A stretch of 64,000 nucleotides of DNA from Xanthomonas bromi (GCF_900092025.1 NZ_FLTX01000003.1:1-64000), one strand, 5' to 3'; positions 26,176 to 39,169 are shown, counted from the stretch's first letter. Numbers and translations are program-made. The notes: generated from the letters alone by a model not told the origin.

Positions 26176-27659
26176 GCCGCAGCATGGCGCTCTCGCAATT
26201 GTTGCCGGATGTGGCGCTGCCGCACGACGTGCAGGTGTCTGGTCTGGTGATGGATAGCCGTGCGGTACGCCCGGGCGATGCGTTCGTGGCGATCGCCGGG
26301 TTCGGTGCGCACGGCCTGGGCTTTGTCGAACAGGCGCGCGCCGCTGGCGCAGTGGCGGTCTTGTTCGAACCCCCGGCGCCCGACGGTATGCCGGTCCCGG
26401 CCGATGCGATTGCCGTGCCCGGCTTGCATGCGCGCCTGGGTGGGCTGGCCAATCAATTTCATGACCAGCCGTCGCAAGCGATGAGCATGGTCGGCGTCAC
26501 CGGGACCAACGGCAAGACCTCCACCGTGCAACTGCTGGCGCAGGCGTTGACGTTGCTCGGGACGCCCACCGGCACGCTCGGCACCCTGGGCGTCGGTCTG
26601 TATGGCGCCGCCGTGCCGACCGGGTTCACCACGCCGCTGGTGCTACCGACGCATGCGTTGCTGGCGCAGTTGCGCGATGAGGGTGCGCAGGCGGTGGCAA
26701 TGGAAGTCAGCTCGCACGCGCTCGATCAGGGCCGCGTGGATGCGGTGCATTTCGACGTGGCCGTGTTCACCAATCTCACCCGCGATCATCTCGATTACCA
26801 CGGCGACATGGCGCAATACGGCGCCGCGAAGGCCAAGCTGTTCACCCGCGCCGGGTTGAAAGCGGCGGTGGTGAATCTGGACGATGCCTTCGGCCGCACG
26901 CTGTTCGCTTCGCTCGACCCCGCGCTGCGCGCGATCGGCGTGAGCTCGCGCGCGCAGGCCGACGCCAGCGTGAGCGCACAGGCGTTGCAGCTGGATCACA
27001 ACGGCATCAATTTCGCACTGAATATCCAGGGCGAAGTGCATCCGGTGCATTCGCCGCTGCTGGGCCGCTTCAACGTGGACAACCTGCTGGCCGTGGCCGG
27101 CGCGTTGTGGGCGATGGACATCGCAGCTGCGCAGATCGCCACCGTGCTTGCTCAATTGCAGCCGATCCATGGCCGCATGAACCGCCTCGGCGGCGCCCAT
27201 GGCGCACCGTTGGTGGTGGTCGATTACGCACATACGCCCGATGCGCTGGAACAGGCGCTGACCAGCCTGCGCTCGCATGCGCAGGACCGGCTGATTTGCG
27301 TGTTCGGCTGCGGCGGCGAACGCGATACCGGCAAGCGGCCGCAGATGGCGGCGATTGCCGAGCTCGCTGCCGACGTGTCGATCGTCACCGACGACAACCC
27401 GCGTGGCGAAGATGGCGATGCGATCGTGGCCGATATCCTGCGCGGCTTCGCGCGCCCGGATGCCGCCATCGTGCAGCGCGACCGCGCCGCCGCGATCCAT
27501 CAGGCGATCGGCATGGCCAGTGCGTCCGACATCGTGTTGATCGCCGGCAAGGGACACGAGCCGTACCAGGACGTTGCCGGCGTGCGGCATGCCTTCGACG
27601 ACGCCATCGTCGCGGCGCAGGCGCTGCTGCCGCGCACCGTGTTGGGAGTGCGCCCATGA
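26172..27659 (+). CDS. murE: MurE, UDP-MurNAc-dipeptide ligase (meso-diaminopimelate adding)
   Basis: Predicted 495-residue Mur ligase. The ATP loop is [10 protein letters not shown]; the C-terminal domain has the DNPR motif (TDDNPRGED) that selects meso-diaminopimelate. It adds the third residue of the peptidoglycan stem peptide in the cytoplasm. GTG start at 26172 overlapping the ftsI stop; the stop overlaps murF by four bases. Confidence 0.97.
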   Translation: MSRSMALSQLLPDVALPHDVQVSGLVMDSRAVRPGDAFVAIAGFGAHGLGFVEQARAAGAVAVLFEPPAPDGMPVPADAIAVPGLHARLGGLANQFHDQPSQAMSMVGVTGTNGKTSTVQLLAQALTLLGTPTGTLGTLGVGLYGAAVPTGFTTPLVLPTHALLAQLRDEGAQAVAMEVSSHALDQGRVDAVHFDVAVFTNLTRDHLDYHGDMAQYGAAKAKLFTRAGLKAAVVNLDDAFGRTLFASLDPALRAIGVSSRAQADASVSAQALQLDHNGINFALNIQGEVHPVHSPLLGRFNVDNLLAVAGALWAMDIAAAQIATVLAQLQPIHGRMNRLGGAHGAPLVVVDYAHTPDALEQALTSLRSHAQDRLICVFGCGGERDTGKRPQMAAIAELAADVSIVTDDNPRGEDGDAIVADILRGFARPDAAIVQRDRAAAIHQAIGMASASDIVLIAGKGHEPYQDVAGVRHAFDDAIVAAQALLPRTVLGVRP

Positions 27660-29156
27660 AGCTCACTCCACTGTCGTTGATTGCCCATTGGGCCGGCGGC
27701 GAGCTGCATGGCGACGACGCCATGATCGATGCCGTCGGCAACGATACCCGCACGCTTGCCAACGGCAGCCTGTATATCGCGCTGCGCGGCGAGCGTTTCG
27801 ACGGGCACGACTTTGCCGCCGACGCAGTTGCGCGCGGTGCCAGCGGTGTACTGGTGGATCGCCTGCTGCCGGCGCTGAGCGTGCCGCAGGTGGTGGTGGA
27901 CAATACAGAGCTGGCGTTGGCACGCATCGCCACCGGCATGCAGCGCGACCGCGCCACGCGCGTGATTGCGCTGACCGGTTCCAACGGCAAGACCAGCGTC
28001 AAGGCGCTGCTGCTGTCGATCCTGCAGGAAGCCGGGCGCGTGGATGGCACCACCGTGTACGCCACGCCGGGCAACCGCAACAACGAGATCGGTCTGCCGC
28101 TGGCCGTGATTGCCGCGCCCGACGATGCGGACTTTGCGATCTACGAAATGGGCGCCGGCAAGCCGGGCGATATCGCCTATCTGACCGATATCGCGCAACC
28201 GCATGTCGCGCTGGTCAACAATATCGCGCCCGCCCATCTGGAACGCTTGGGTAGCCTGCTCGGCGTCGCACAGACCAAGGGCGCCATCTACGCCGCGCTA
28301 CCCGCCGATGGTGTGGCGGTGATCAATGCCGACGACGCCTTCGGCATGTGGTTCGAGCAGCAGTTGCAGGCTCAGCCGGTGCAGGGGCGTCGCATGTTGC
28401 GCTACGGCTTGCAGATCAATGCGGAGATCAGTGCCCGTCAGCTGCAACTGCAGGCGGGCGCTGCACAGTTCACGCTGGTGACCCCGCAGGGCGAGGCGCA
28501 GATTGCGCTGCCGTTGCCGGGCCGTCATAACGTGCTCAACGCCCTGGCGGCAACCGGCCTTGCACTCGGTGCCGGCATCGCCTTGCCGGTGATCGCGGCC
28601 GGTCTGGCGCAGGCGCACCCGGTGGCCGGCCGGCAGATCGCACACGCCTTGCCGAACGGCGCGGTGCTGATCGACGACAGCTACAACGCCAATCCGGGCT
28701 CGCTGGATGCGGCCATCGACGCCTTGGCCGCTGCGCCGGGCGAAGGCTGGCTGGTGCTCGGTGATATGCGCGAACTCGGCGCCGAAGGCGCGGCACTGAA
28801 TGCCGCTGCCGGGCGTCGCGCCCGCGCGGCCAAGCTGCAACGGCTGTACGCGCTGGGCGAACTCAGCGCCGCCGCGGCGCAGGCATTTGGCGAAGGTGGC
28901 CGCGTGTTCGCAACGCATGCCGCGTTGATCGATGCCTTGCAAGCCGATCTGGTCGCTGCCGTCGGCGGAGAAACGCAAACGCAGCAACACGCATCAGGAA
29001 ATACGCAGGAACATGCAGTGATTCACCAACAGCAATCGCCGTCAACGGCCGCTCTCTCGGGTGCCGTCTCCATCACGATCCTGGTGAAGGGCTCGCGCGG
29101 CAGCGCGATGGATCGCGTCGTCACCGCGTTGCTCGGATCGGCGGAGGGCGCATCCC

Positions 29157-29167
<11 letters not shown>
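27656..29167 (+). CDS. murF: MurF, UDP-MurNAc-tripeptide D-Ala-D-Ala ligase
   Basis: Predicted 503-residue Mur ligase that adds D-Ala-D-Ala. ATG at 27656 overlaps the murE stop; the frame remains open far upstream but is a shadow of murE. Motifs: [12 protein letters not shown] (ATP loop), [19 protein letters not shown] Gln/His/Thr/Ser-rich stretch of about 40 residues is inserted near the C-terminus (28960-29075), just before the conserved [10 protein letters not shown] block, and is not typical of MurF. The stop lies 11 bases inside mraY. Confidence 0.96.
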
Positions 29168-30241
<1,074 letters not shown>

Positions 30242-30242
<1 letters not shown>

Positions 30243-31621
30243 TGAATGACATGTCCCGCCAAGCCACACGACTGGACGCCATCGGCGGCTGCTACGACCC
30301 GTGGCTGCTCGGGGCTGCGGCCACGCTCGCCTCGCTGGGGGTGGTGATGGTGGCGTCCAGCTCGATCGAGCTGTCCGACAATCCGTTCTATTACCTCACC
30401 CGCCACTTGTTGTTCCTGGGTATCGGCATTGGTCTGGCGTTCTGGGCGATGCGCACCGAACTCAAGACCATCGAGCAATACAACCAGGTGTTGCTGCTGG
30501 CGTGCTTCGGCCTGCTGATCGTGGTGTTCGTGCCGGGGCTGGGCAGCAGCGTCAACGGCGCCAAGCGCTGGATCAACCTGGGTGTGTCGAAATTCCAGAC
30601 CGTGGAAGCGGTCAAGGTGCTCTACATCGTGTGGCTGTCCAGCTATCTGGTGCGTTTCCGCGACGAGGTCAACGCAACCTGGCCGGCGATGCTCAAGCCG
30701 CTTGGCGTGGCGATCGCGCTGGTCGGCCTGTTGCTGATGCAGCCGGACTTCGGCTCGTCCACGCTGTTGCTGGCGATCACCGCCGGCATGCTGGTGCTGG
30801 GTGGGGTGAACCTGCCGCGCATGTCGATGCCGATCGTGATCGGGTTGCCGATCTTCGCCTTCATCGCGATCCTGGAGCCGTACCGGTTGCGTCGCATCAC
30901 CTCGTTCCTGGACCCGTGGGCCGACCAGCTTGGCTCCGGCTACCAGCTGTCCAACGCCTTGATGGCAGTCGGCCGCGGCCAGTGGACCGGCGCGGGCCTG
31001 GGCGCCTCGGTGCAGAAGCTCAACTACCTGCCGGAAGCGCATACCGACTTCATCTTTTCGGTGATCGCCGAGGAGCTCGGCTTCGTCGGCGTGTGCGGGG
31101 TGATCTCGCTGTACGCACTGCTGGTCGGCCGTGCGTTCTGGCTGGGCATGCGCTGCGTGGAAATGAAGCGCCACTTCTCCGGCTACATCGCTTTCGGCAT
31201 CGGTTTGTGGATCAGCCTGCAGAGTTTCGTCTCGGTGGGCGTGAATCTGGGCATCCTGCCGACCAAGGGCCTGACCCTGCCGCTGATTTCTTCGGGCGGC
31301 TCGTCGGTACTGATGACGTGCGTGGCGATGGGCCTGCTGCTGCGGGTGTCCTACGAGATGGATCGCGCCGAACGGCTGCGCAGCAAGTTGTCGCCGCAGG
31401 GCGCGGCCGCGCCGTCGGCTGAGCCGGCGGAACCGGTGGTCGAGTCGGTGCCGCCAGCATACGCGCCGTCGCGCAAACCGCCGCGCCCCCCTGTTGCCGC
31501 CGCACCCAACCCTGCGCCTGTCGCTGCAGCACCGGTGACTTCGACGCCTGCGTCTGAGTTCCTGCGTGGTACCAGCCGGATGCAGCCGCGTGTGGAACCG
31601 ACCTTCGGGAGGATTGCATGA
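30242..31621 (+). CDS. ftsW: FtsW, septal peptidoglycan glycosyltransferase
   Basis: Predicted 459-residue SEDS-family membrane protein with about ten helices, the glycan polymerase partner of FtsI. Recognisable segments are [23 protein letters not shown], and [13 protein letters not shown]. The last ~75 residues form a Pro/Ala-rich cytoplasmic tail. The start shares one base with the mraY stop (TGATG); the stop overlaps murG by four bases. Confidence 0.97.
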
Positions 31622-32901
31622 GCAGCCGTCATGCGCACTTCTCGCAAAAGCCCGCACATCCATCTGCGGGGAATCGGCCAGTGATGATTCTGGCCGGCGG
31701 CACCGGTGGGCATATCTTCCCCGGTCTGGCCGTGGCCAAGGTGCTGCGTGCGCGCGGCGTGCCGGTGACCTGGCTGGGTGCCGATGGCGCAATGGAGACC
31801 CGTCTGGTGCCGCAGCACGATATTCCGCTCGATACGTTGGCCATCAGCGGCCTGCGCGGCAAAGGGGTGGTGAAGTTGCTCGGTGCGCCGCTGCGGGTGA
31901 TGCGCGCGGTGCGCGCTGCCGGCTTCGTCCTGCGCAAGCGCCAGCCGCGCGCAGTGATCAGTTTTGGTGGCTTTGCGGCCGGTCCGGGCGGCCTGGCTGC
32001 GCGCTTGCTCGGTGCGCCGCTGCTCGTGCACGAACAAAATCGCGCCCCCGGCATGACCAATAAGGTGTTGTCGCGTTTCGCGCGCCGCGTGCTGACCGGA
32101 TTTCCGGGCAGTTTCGCTGGCGAAGAAGCGGTGGGCAATCCGGTGCGCGCAGAAATCGCTGCACTGCCTGCGCCAGCGGACCGTTTGGTCGGTCGCACCG
32201 GCCCGGTGCGCGTGCTGGTGCTGGGCGGAAGCCAGGGCGCGCGCGTATTGAATCAGGCGGTGCCGGCAGCGCTGGCCGCACTCGGTCATTCGGATGTCGA
32301 GGTTCGCCATCAGTGCGGCGAAAAGCTGCGTGCCGAAGCCGAAGCGGCGTATGCACAGGCGAGCGTCAATGCCAGCGTCGAACCCTTCATCGCCGACATG
32401 GCCGCCGCCTATGCGTGGGCCGATCTGGTCGTGTGCCGCGCCGGCGCGTCCACGTTGGCCGAGCTATGCGCCGCCGGGATCGGCAGCGTGCTGGTGCCGT
32501 TCGCCGCCGCCGTCGACGACCACCAAACCCGCAATGCGGAATACCTGGTCGGTGCTGACGCCGCTGTACTGCTCAAGCAGGACGACACCGTTGCGGTGCG
32601 TCTGCAGCAGGTCTTGCAGACCTTGCTCAGCGACCCGGTCCGCCGTCTGTCGATGGCCAACGCCGCGCGCACCCTGGCCAAGCCGGATGCTGCCGAGCGT
32701 ATCGCCGACATCATTCTTCAGGAGGCCGGGAGTGGTGAATCGGGAATGGGGAATGGGCAGAGCTCAGAACACTTGCAGGACCATACATTGAAGCACGCAG
32801 ACAAGCGCACCGACCAAGCATCCGTTGCCGCTGGCGCTCCGCTCCACACGATTCCCGATTCCCAGTTCCCGATTTGCATCTCCGCAGGAGGTGCCGCGTG
32901 A
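31618..32901 (+). CDS. murG: MurG, lipid II synthase (GlcNAc transferase)
   Basis: Predicted 427 residues, about 60 longer than usual. MurG adds GlcNAc to lipid I on the cytoplasmic membrane face. Motifs: [26 protein letters not shown] and the [11 protein letters not shown] nucleotide-binding region. The start at 31618 overlaps ftsW by four bases. The real domain ends near [10 protein letters not shown]; the remaining ~55 residues come from the paired spacer repeat ([10 protein letters not shown] and PDSQFPIC stretches) and intervening DNA. Confidence 0.96.
   Translation: MSSRHAHFSQKPAHPSAGNRPVMILAGGTGGHIFPGLAVAKVLRARGVPVTWLGADGAMETRLVPQHDIPLDTLAISGLRGKGVVKLLGAPLRVMRAVRAAGFVLRKRQPRAVISFGGFAAGPGGLAARLLGAPLLVHEQNRAPGMTNKVLSRFARRVLTGFPGSFAGEEAVGNPVRAEIAALPAPADRLVGRTGPVRVLVLGGSQGARVLNQAVPAALAALGHSDVEVRHQCGEKLRAEAEAAYAQASVNASVEPFIADMAAAYAWADLVVCRAGASTLAELCAAGIGSVLVPFAAAVDDHQTRNAEYLVGADAAVLLKQDDTVAVRLQQVLQTLLSDPVRRLSMANAARTLAKPDAAERIADIILQEAGSGESGMGNGQSSEHLQDHTLKHADKRTDQASVAAGAPLHTIPDSQFPICISAGGAA
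32728..32874. repeat. Paired GGGAATC repeat inside the 3' end of murG
   Basis: Forward arm GAATCGGGAATGGGGAATGGG at 32737-32757; inverted arm of ATTCCC units at 32850-32873, about 90 bases apart. Both are translated as part of MurG. Confidence 0.85.
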
Positions 32902-34331
32902 TCCGCCGTCTGCAGGATAGTGGCGATCTGGTGCGCGCGTTCCCGCGTGTGCATTTCGTCGGTATCGGCGGCACCGGCATGAGCGGCATTGCCGAGGTGA
33001 TGCTGACGCTGGGCTATGAGGTCTCCGGTTCCGACAACGCCGACAACGCGGCCACGCGCCGCCTGGCCAAGCTGGGTGCGCGCGTGATGCGTGGGCATTC
33101 GGCGGCCAATGTGCTCGGCACCGATTGCGTGGTGGTGTCCAGCGCGATTCGCGAAGACAACCCCGAGCTGATGGAAGCGCGCAGCCAGCGCATTCCGATC
33201 ATGCCGCGCGCCGCGATGCTGGCCGAGCTGATGCGCTTCCGTCGCGGCATCGCGGTGGCGGGCACGCATGGCAAGACCACCACCACCAGTCTGGCGGCCG
33301 CGGTATTGAGCGAAGGCGGCCTGGATCCGACCTTCGTCATCGGTGGGCAGTTGCTGGCCGCCGGTGCCAACGCCAAGCTCGGTGGTGGCCAATGGCTGGT
33401 GGCCGAAGCCGACGAGAGCGATGGCAGCTTTCTGCGCCTGAATCCGTTGATGGCGGTGATCACCAACATCGATTCGGATCACCTGGAAAACTACGGCAAC
33501 GACTTCGCACGCGTGCAGGCGGCATTCGCCGAATTCCTGCAACGACTGCCGTTCTACGGCCTGGCGCTGCTGTGTATCGACGACCCGGAAGTGGCTGCAC
33601 TGGCCGGCAAGACGCCGCGTCACGTGATGAGCTACGGCATGAGCGAGAACGCCGACGTGCGCGCCGAAGATGTGGTGCAGGACGGCCCGCGCATGCGCTT
33701 CACCCTGCGCCTGCCCGAAGGCAGCACCACGCCGGTGACGCTGGCCTTGCCGGGCCGTCACAACGTGCTCAACGCACTGGCCGCTGCCGCGATCGGCTGG
33801 CAGCTCGGCGTGGAGCCGCAGACCATTGCGCGCGCGCTGGAAAACTTCGCCGGCATCGGCCGTCGTTTCAACGATCTGGGCGAAGTCGTCACCAGCACCG
33901 GCGCACGTGTGCGGGTGGTCGACGATTACGGTCATCACCCACGCGAGCTCGAAGCGGTGTTCGCCGCCGCCCGTGGCGGCTGGCCGGACAAGCGCCTGGT
34001 CGTGGCTTTTCAGCCGCACCGCTATAGCCGTACCCGCGATCAGTTCGACGCCTTCGCCGCGGTGCTCAGCACCGTCGACGCGTTGGTGCTGAGCGAGGTC
34101 TACCCGGCCGGCGAAGCGCCGATTCCGGGTGCCGATTCGCGTGCACTGGCGCGCGCCATCCGTGCGCGCGGCCGCACCGAACCGGTGGTTGTCGGCCAGA
34201 TCGCCGGCCTTGCCGAAGTGTTGCCGGACGTGCTGCAGGACGGCGACCTGCTGTTGATGATGGGCGCCGGCGATATCGGTTACGTGGCCCAGCACATCAT
34301 CAATCACGGGTTCGTCGGAGAGCAGGCATGA
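32898..34331 (+). CDS. murC: MurC, UDP-MurNAc L-alanine ligase
   Basis: Predicted 477 residues from GTG at 32898, which overlaps the murG stop (GTGA) and follows CAGGAGGTG, a strong ribosome-binding site. Motifs: [28 protein letters not shown] (ATP loop), [10 protein letters not shown] and HPRELEAVF. It adds the first residue, L-Ala, to UDP-MurNAc. Overlaps ddl by four bases. Confidence 0.97.
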   Translation: MIRRLQDSGDLVRAFPRVHFVGIGGTGMSGIAEVMLTLGYEVSGSDNADNAATRRLAKLGARVMRGHSAANVLGTDCVVVSSAIREDNPELMEARSQRIPIMPRAAMLAELMRFRRGIAVAGTHGKTTTTSLAAAVLSEGGLDPTFVIGGQLLAAGANAKLGGGQWLVAEADESDGSFLRLNPLMAVITNIDSDHLENYGNDFARVQAAFAEFLQRLPFYGLALLCIDDPEVAALAGKTPRHVMSYGMSENADVRAEDVVQDGPRMRFTLRLPEGSTTPVTLALPGRHNVLNALAAAAIGWQLGVEPQTIARALENFAGIGRRFNDLGEVVTSTGARVRVVDDYGHHPRELEAVFAAARGGWPDKRLVVAFQPHRYSRTRDQFDAFAAVLSTVDALVLSEVYPAGEAPIPGADSRALARAIRARGRTEPVVVGQIAGLAEVLPDVLQDGDLLLMMGAGDIGYVAQHIINHGFVGEQA

Positions 34332-35284
34332 GTGCGGTCATCGCCACTGCGCGCACCAGCGAACCGGCCGCCTTTGGCCGCGTCGCCGTGCTGCTCGGCG
34401 GCACCTCGTCCGAGCGCGAGGTGTCGTTGAATTCCGGCAGCAACGTGCTGGAAGCGCTGCGCGCGCGCGGCGTCGATGCACAGCCGGTCGATGGCATTCC
34501 GGCCCTGGCCAAGGCATTGGTCGCACAGCAGTTCGATCGTGTGTTCAACGTGTTGCACGGACATAACGGCGGCGGCGAAGACGGCATTGTGCAGGGCCTG
34601 ATGGACGCCTTCGGCGTCCCATATACCGGCTCGAATGTGCTGGGCTCGGCGCTGAGCATGGACAAGATCCGCACCAAGCAGGTGTGGTTGTCGCTGGGCC
34701 TGTCGACGCCGCGTTACGCGCGGCTGGCCGCTGGTGCGAGCGCCGAGGACATCCATGCCGCTGCACGACAGATCGGGTTACCGGTCATCGTCAAGCCTGC
34801 CAATGAAGGCTCCAGCGTCGGCGTCAGCCGGGTGTTCGATCAGGCGCAGCTCGAAGAAGCGGTGACCCTGGCTGCCCGCTACGACGGCGCGCTGTTGATG
34901 GAGCAATTGATCGAAGGCGACGAACTGACCGTGGCCGTGCTCGGTGACATCGCGCTGCCGTCGATCCGCATCGTGCCCAAAGGCCAGTGGTACGACTACA
35001 ACGCCAAGTACATCGCCGAGGACACCCAATATCTGTGCCCCGGCCTGGATGGGGAGGCCGAAGCGCAGATCCGCCAGCTCGCCCTCGACGCCTTCCGTGC
35101 GGCCGGCTGCCGCGGCTGGGGCCGCGTGGACGTGATGCGCGACGGCACCACTGGCCAGCTGTATCTGCTGGAAGTGAACACCGCCCCGGGCATGACCAGC
35201 CACTCGCTGGTACCCAAGGCGGCGCGCCAGCTCGGCATCGAATTCGACGAACTGGTCTGGCGCGTACTGGAGCAGACGCTGTGA
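34328..35284 (+). CDS. ddlB: D-alanine-D-alanine ligase
   Basis: Predicted 318-residue ATP-grasp enzyme making D-Ala-D-Ala for MurF. Motifs: [36 protein letters not shown], and [13 protein letters not shown]. The length is close to the family norm. It is separated from ftsQ by a 112-base spacer filled with the paired GGGAATC repeat, the first real break in the overlapping run of genes. Confidence 0.96.
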   Translation: MSAVIATARTSEPAAFGRVAVLLGGTSSEREVSLNSGSNVLEALRARGVDAQPVDGIPALAKALVAQQFDRVFNVLHGHNGGGEDGIVQGLMDAFGVPYTGSNVLGSALSMDKIRTKQVWLSLGLSTPRYARLAAGASAEDIHAAARQIGLPVIVKPANEGSSVGVSRVFDQAQLEEAVTLAARYDGALLMEQLIEGDELTVAVLGDIALPSIRIVPKGQWYDYNAKYIAEDTQYLCPGLDGEAEAQIRQLALDAFRAAGCRGWGRVDVMRDGTTGQLYLLEVNTAPGMTSHSLVPKAARQLGIEFDELVWRVLEQTL

Positions 35285-35287
35285 AGC

Positions 35288-35380
35288 CGGGAATCGGGAA
35301 TCGGGAATTGGGAATCGCAAAAGCGACAGCGGGCCGTGCGCCGCTGTTGACGATTCCCTATTCCCGATTCCCCATTCCCG
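35288..35380. repeat. Paired GGGAATC repeat between ddl and ftsQ
   Basis: Forward arm (GGGAATCGGGAATCGGGAA-type) at 35289-35316, inverted arm (GATTCCC/ATTCCC units) at 35351-35380, loop ~34 bases. Here both arms are non-coding and fill most of the spacer. Confidence 0.88.
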
Positions 35381-35396
35381 TGCGCGGAGCGCGCGC

Positions 35397-36233
35397 ATGA
35401 ACGCCACCCTGCGCATCCTGGCCTGGTTGCTGGCGCTGGCGTTGGTCGCGCTGCCGGTGGTGGCTGTGCTTAATGGTTGGGTCGGTGCCGAGCGCTGGCC
35501 GCTGGCGACGCTGCGGGTGTCCGGCGACTTCAAGCGGGTGCCTGCCGAAGAGTTGCGCGCGGTGGTGTTGCCGTATGCGCGTGCAGGCTTTTTCGCGGTG
35601 AAGTTGCAGCAGGCGCAGGACGCCATCGCGCGGTTGCCGTGGGTGGAAAGCGCGCAGGTGCGCAAGCGCTGGCCGGACGTGCTGGAAGTGCATGTGACCG
35701 AGCACAAGCCGTTCGCGCGCTGGGGCACCGACCGCATGCTGTCCGAGCAGGGTCGGCTGTTCCGTACGCCGCCGCTGTTGAAGGATTTCAAGTTGCCGCA
35801 GCTGGGTGGGCCGGACAGCAAGACCCAGGACGTGGTGGCGCTATACAACGAATCGCGCGCGCTGTTCGCGCCGACCGGGCTGGATGTGGAGCGTCTGGAA
35901 ATGGACGCGCGCGGCAGCTGGTCGCTGGGCCTGAGCAACGGCGTGCAGATCGTGATCGGCCGCGACGACGCCCGCGCCCGCCTGCAGCGCTTCGCGCGCG
36001 TGCTGCCGCAGCTGGCCGACCCGCAGCGCCCGATCGCTCGTGCCGACTTGCGCTACACCAACGGATTTACCGTTGAACGGCGAATGGAGAATGGGGAATC
36101 GGGAATGGAGAAGAAGCCCAAGCAGGCATCGCATGCTGTGCCTCACGCGCTTGTTCTCAATTCTCCCCGCATTCGTGCACCGCTGTTGACCATTTCCCAT
36201 TCCCCATTCGCTATTCCCGGCTTTAAGACATGA
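35397..36233 (+). CDS. ftsQ: FtsQ, divisome protein
   Basis: Predicted 278-residue bitopic membrane protein. A single N-terminal helix (residues ~5-25) is followed by a POTRA-like domain (LRVSGDFKRVPAEELR) and a beta domain. FtsQ connects early and late divisome proteins through FtsB and FtsL. After LRYTNGFTVER the tail of ~45 residues is encoded by the paired spacer repeat and its loop. It overlaps ftsA by four bases. Confidence 0.95.
   Translation: MNATLRILAWLLALALVALPVVAVLNGWVGAERWPLATLRVSGDFKRVPAEELRAVVLPYARAGFFAVKLQQAQDAIARLPWVESAQVRKRWPDVLEVHVTEHKPFARWGTDRMLSEQGRLFRTPPLLKDFKLPQLGGPDSKTQDVVALYNESRALFAPTGLDVERLEMDARGSWSLGLSNGVQIVIGRDDARARLQRFARVLPQLADPQRPIARADLRYTNGFTVERRMENGESGMEKKPKQASHAVPHALVLNSPRIRAPLLTISHSPFAIPGFKT
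36082..36220. repeat. Paired GGGAATC repeat inside the 3' end of ftsQ
   Basis: Forward arm GAATGGAGAATGGGGAATCGGG-type at 36082-36108; inverted arm (ATTTCCCATTCCCC-type) at 36191-36219. Both arms are translated as the FtsQ tail. Confidence 0.82.
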
Positions 36234-37465
36234 ATCGCAAAGGCGACAAATCCCTCATCGTTGGACTGGACATCGGCACCTCCAAGGTCGTTGCGCTGGT
36301 CGGCGAGTACTCGCCCGGCAATCCGATCGAAGTGATCGGTATCGGTTCGCACGAATCGCGCGGTCTCAAGCGTGGTGTGGTGGTGGATATCGAATCCACC
36401 GTGCAGTCGATCCAGCGCGCGGTGGAAGAAGCCGAGCTGATGGCCGGCTGCGAGATCCGCTCGGTGTATGCCTCGATTTCCGGCAATCACGTGCAGTGCA
36501 AGAATTCGCCGGGCATCGTGCCGATCCGCGATGGTGAAGTGACCTGGAGCGATCTGGAGCGCGTACTCGACGCGGCCAAGGCCGTGGCCATTCCCGCCGA
36601 TCAGCGCATCCTGCACGCGATTCCGCGCGAGTACGTGCTGGACGATTCGCAGGAAGGCATCCGTAACCCGGTCGGCATGACCGGCGTACGTCTGGAGGTG
36701 CATGCGCATCTGGTGGTGTGCGCGCAGTCGGCCGCCGCCAACATCACCAAGTGCGTGCAGAAGTGCGGTCTGCAGGTGGACGACCTGGTGCTGTCGTCGC
36801 TCGCGTCGTCGGTTGCCGTGTTGACCGCCGACGAGCGCGAGCTGGGCGTGGTGCTGGTGGATATCGGCGCCGGCACTACCGATCTGGCGGTGTATGTGCA
36901 GGGCGCGATCTGCCACACCGCCTCGCTGCCGATCGCCGGCGATCATGTCACCAACGACATCGCACACATGCTGCGCACGCCGACGCCGGAAGCCGAGCAG
37001 ATCAAGGTGCGCTACGCCTGCGCACTGGCGCAGCTGGCCACCGCCGAAGAAAGCATCCAGGTGCCGTCGGTGGGCGATCGCCCGCCGCGCCGCATGCCGC
37101 GCCACGCGCTCGCGCAGGCGGTGCAGGGACGGTACGAAGAAATTTTTGAAATGGTGCAGGCCGAACTGCGCCGTTCCGGTTTCGAAGAAATGGTGCGCGC
37201 CGGCATGGTGCTCACCGGCGGTGCGTCGAAGATGGAAGGCGTGGTGGAACTGGCTGAAGAAATGCTGCAAATGCCGGTGCGCGTGGGCATTCCGCAGCAC
37301 GTCACCGGCCTGGGTGAAGTCGTCGGTAACCCGGTACATGCCTCTGGCGTGGGCCTGTTGCTGATGGGCAGCCAGATCGAACATCCGCGTCGCCCGTCGA
37401 TCCCGACCGGACGCGCAGGAAATTTGTTCAAGAAATTGAAGAATTGGTATCGCGGCGAATTTTGA
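36230..37465 (+). CDS. ftsA: FtsA, actin-like FtsZ membrane tether
   Basis: Predicted 411-residue actin-fold ATPase that anchors FtsZ to the membrane and recruits later division proteins. Motifs: LIVGLDIGTSKV (phosphate 1), VLVDIGAGTTDLAV (phosphate 2), MVLTGGASKMEGV (adenosine), and a C-terminal amphipathic helix (NLFKKLKNWYRGEF). Overlaps ftsQ by four bases. Confidence 0.98.
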   Translation: MNRKGDKSLIVGLDIGTSKVVALVGEYSPGNPIEVIGIGSHESRGLKRGVVVDIESTVQSIQRAVEEAELMAGCEIRSVYASISGNHVQCKNSPGIVPIRDGEVTWSDLERVLDAAKAVAIPADQRILHAIPREYVLDDSQEGIRNPVGMTGVRLEVHAHLVVCAQSAAANITKCVQKCGLQVDDLVLSSLASSVAVLTADERELGVVLVDIGAGTTDLAVYVQGAICHTASLPIAGDHVTNDIAHMLRTPTPEAEQIKVRYACALAQLATAEESIQVPSVGDRPPRRMPRHALAQAVQGRYEEIFEMVQAELRRSGFEEMVRAGMVLTGGASKMEGVVELAEEMLQMPVRVGIPQHVTGLGEVVGNPVHASGVGLLLMGSQIEHPRRPSIPTGRAGNLFKKLKNWYRGEF

Positions 37466-37731
37466 ATCGGGAATCGGGATTCGAGAATCGGTTGAAGCAA
37501 AAGCTAAAGCGGTTGCAGCAGGGTTGAGTGGAGAGCGGTGAGAGCGGGCAGGGCGTAGTTTTTTTGTGGTTCCGCCGAGGAAACAGTGGTTGGAGTGAAG
37601 GTGTTTCGTTGTTGCGATTCCCCATTCCCAATTCCCCATTCCCGGCATTCAAACAACAACATTCGCCGACATGCGGGTGTTGGGCTGGCGAACGGAGCAA
37701 TCCGATTCCCCATTCCCGACTCCCCATTCAC
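37463..37731. repeat. GGGAATC repeat cluster in the ftsA-ftsZ spacer
   Basis: The 288-base spacer holds one forward arm (37464-37490) and two inverted arms (37615-37645 and 37702-37731), plus a T7 run near 37560. No gene is visible. The ftsZ promoter, if one lies here, is hidden among the repeats. Confidence 0.8.
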
Positions 37732-37753
37732 GGCATCTAAAGAGGACACTGAC

Positions 37754-38998
37754 ATGGCACATTTCGAACTGATTGAAAAAATGGCTCCCAACGCGGTCAT
37801 CAAGGTCGTTGGCGTCGGCGGCGGCGGCGGCAACGCGGTTGCGCACATGGTCAACACCAACGTCGATGGCGTGGAATTCATCACCGCCAACACCGACTCG
37901 CAGGCGATCAAGAACTGCGGCGCCAAGCTGCAGCTGCAGCTCGGCACCAACGTCACCAAGGGCCTGGGCGCGGGCGCCAATCCGGAAGTCGGCCGTCAGG
38001 CCGCGCTGGAAGACCGCGAGCGCATCATGGATGCGCTGCAGGGGGCGGACATGGTGTTCATCACTGCCGGCATGGGCGGCGGCACCGGTACCGGCGCGGC
38101 ACCGGTCGTTGCGCAGTTGGCCAAGGAAATGGGCATCCTGACCGTGGCCGTGGTCACCAAACCGTTCCCGTTCGAAGGTCGTCGCCGCATGCAGGTGGCG
38201 CTGAAGGGCATCGAGGAACTGAGCCAGCATTGCGACTCGCTGATCACCATTCCCAATGAAAAGCTGATCACCGTGCTCGGCCGCAACGCCACCATGATCC
38301 AGGCGTTCCGCGCTGCCAACGACGTGCTGCAGGGCGCCGTGCAGGGCATCGCCGATCTGATCGTGCGTCCAGGCCTGATCAACGTCGACTTTGCCGACGT
38401 GCGCACCGTGATGTCGGAAATGGGTCTGGCCATGATGGGCACCGGCTCGGCACGCGGCGACGATCGCGCGCAGGCCGCTGCAGAAGCCGCCATCCAGAAC
38501 CCGCTGCTGGACGATGTGAATCTGGCCGGTGCCAACGGCATCCTGGTCAACATCACCGCCGGCCCGGACTTCACCATGGCCGAGTTCGACGAGATCGGCC
38601 GCACCATCGAAGCGTTTGCCTCCGAAGATGCCACCGTGGTCGTCGGCACCGTGCTGGACCCGGACATGCAGGACGAAGTACGCGTGACCGTGGTCGCCAC
38701 CGGCCTGAACCGTGCGGTTGCCCGCCAGACCCAGCGTCCGGACCAGCGCGCGCCGATCAAGCTGGTGCGCAATGCCACCACCGGCCAGCCGGAATTCGGC
38801 GACTTCGACATCAGCAGCGGCGATGCGGTGTCCAAGGCCGTCGGCGGCAGCATGGGCCTGGGCCTGCGTCGTCCGAGCAGCGACTCGGCCGGCAGCAGCG
38901 CTGGCAACCATACCAGCGGCGGCTCTTCTGCGCCGGCGGCAGACCTGCCCAACGATTACCTGGACATCCCGGCGTTCCTGCGCCGCCAGGCCGACTGA
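37754..38998 (+). CDS. ftsZ: FtsZ, tubulin-like division GTPase
   Basis: Predicted 414 residues from ATG at 37754 after AGAGGAC; the longer open frame translates only spacer repeat. It polymerises into the Z ring. Motifs: [13 protein letters not shown], the tubulin signature [15 protein letters not shown], and the C-terminal conserved peptide [14 protein letters not shown] that binds FtsA. Followed by a strong intrinsic terminator. Confidence 0.98.
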   Translation: MAHFELIEKMAPNAVIKVVGVGGGGGNAVAHMVNTNVDGVEFITANTDSQAIKNCGAKLQLQLGTNVTKGLGAGANPEVGRQAALEDRERIMDALQGADMVFITAGMGGGTGTGAAPVVAQLAKEMGILTVAVVTKPFPFEGRRRMQVALKGIEELSQHCDSLITIPNEKLITVLGRNATMIQAFRAANDVLQGAVQGIADLIVRPGLINVDFADVRTVMSEMGLAMMGTGSARGDDRAQAAAEAAIQNPLLDDVNLAGANGILVNITAGPDFTMAEFDEIGRTIEAFASEDATVVVGTVLDPDMQDEVRVTVVATGLNRAVARQTQRPDQRAPIKLVRNATTGQPEFGDFDISSGDAVSKAVGGSMGLGLRRPSSDSAGSSAGNHTSGGSSAPAADLPNDYLDIPAFLRRQAD

Positions 38999-39082
38999 GG
39001 GTCGGCGGCTGCGTCGCTAAGGTGACGCAGCCCGTCCTGCCCCGAAGTCCGCTTCGGGTCGCCATGCCGTGTCATGTCATTT

Positions 39083-39114
39083 CTGCCGGATCGGTGCCGA
39101 TCCGGCAGCTTTTG
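39083..39114 (+). terminator. Intrinsic terminator after ftsZ
   Basis: Perfect 12-bp stem CTGCCGGATCGG / CCGATCCGGCAG with a two-base loop, then CTTTTG. It closes the dcw transcription unit before lpxC. Confidence 0.85.
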
Positions 39115-39169
39115 TCATAACGTGACCGGGCGATGACAATTCCCGTCACGCGCGACTTGTTAAAATTCG

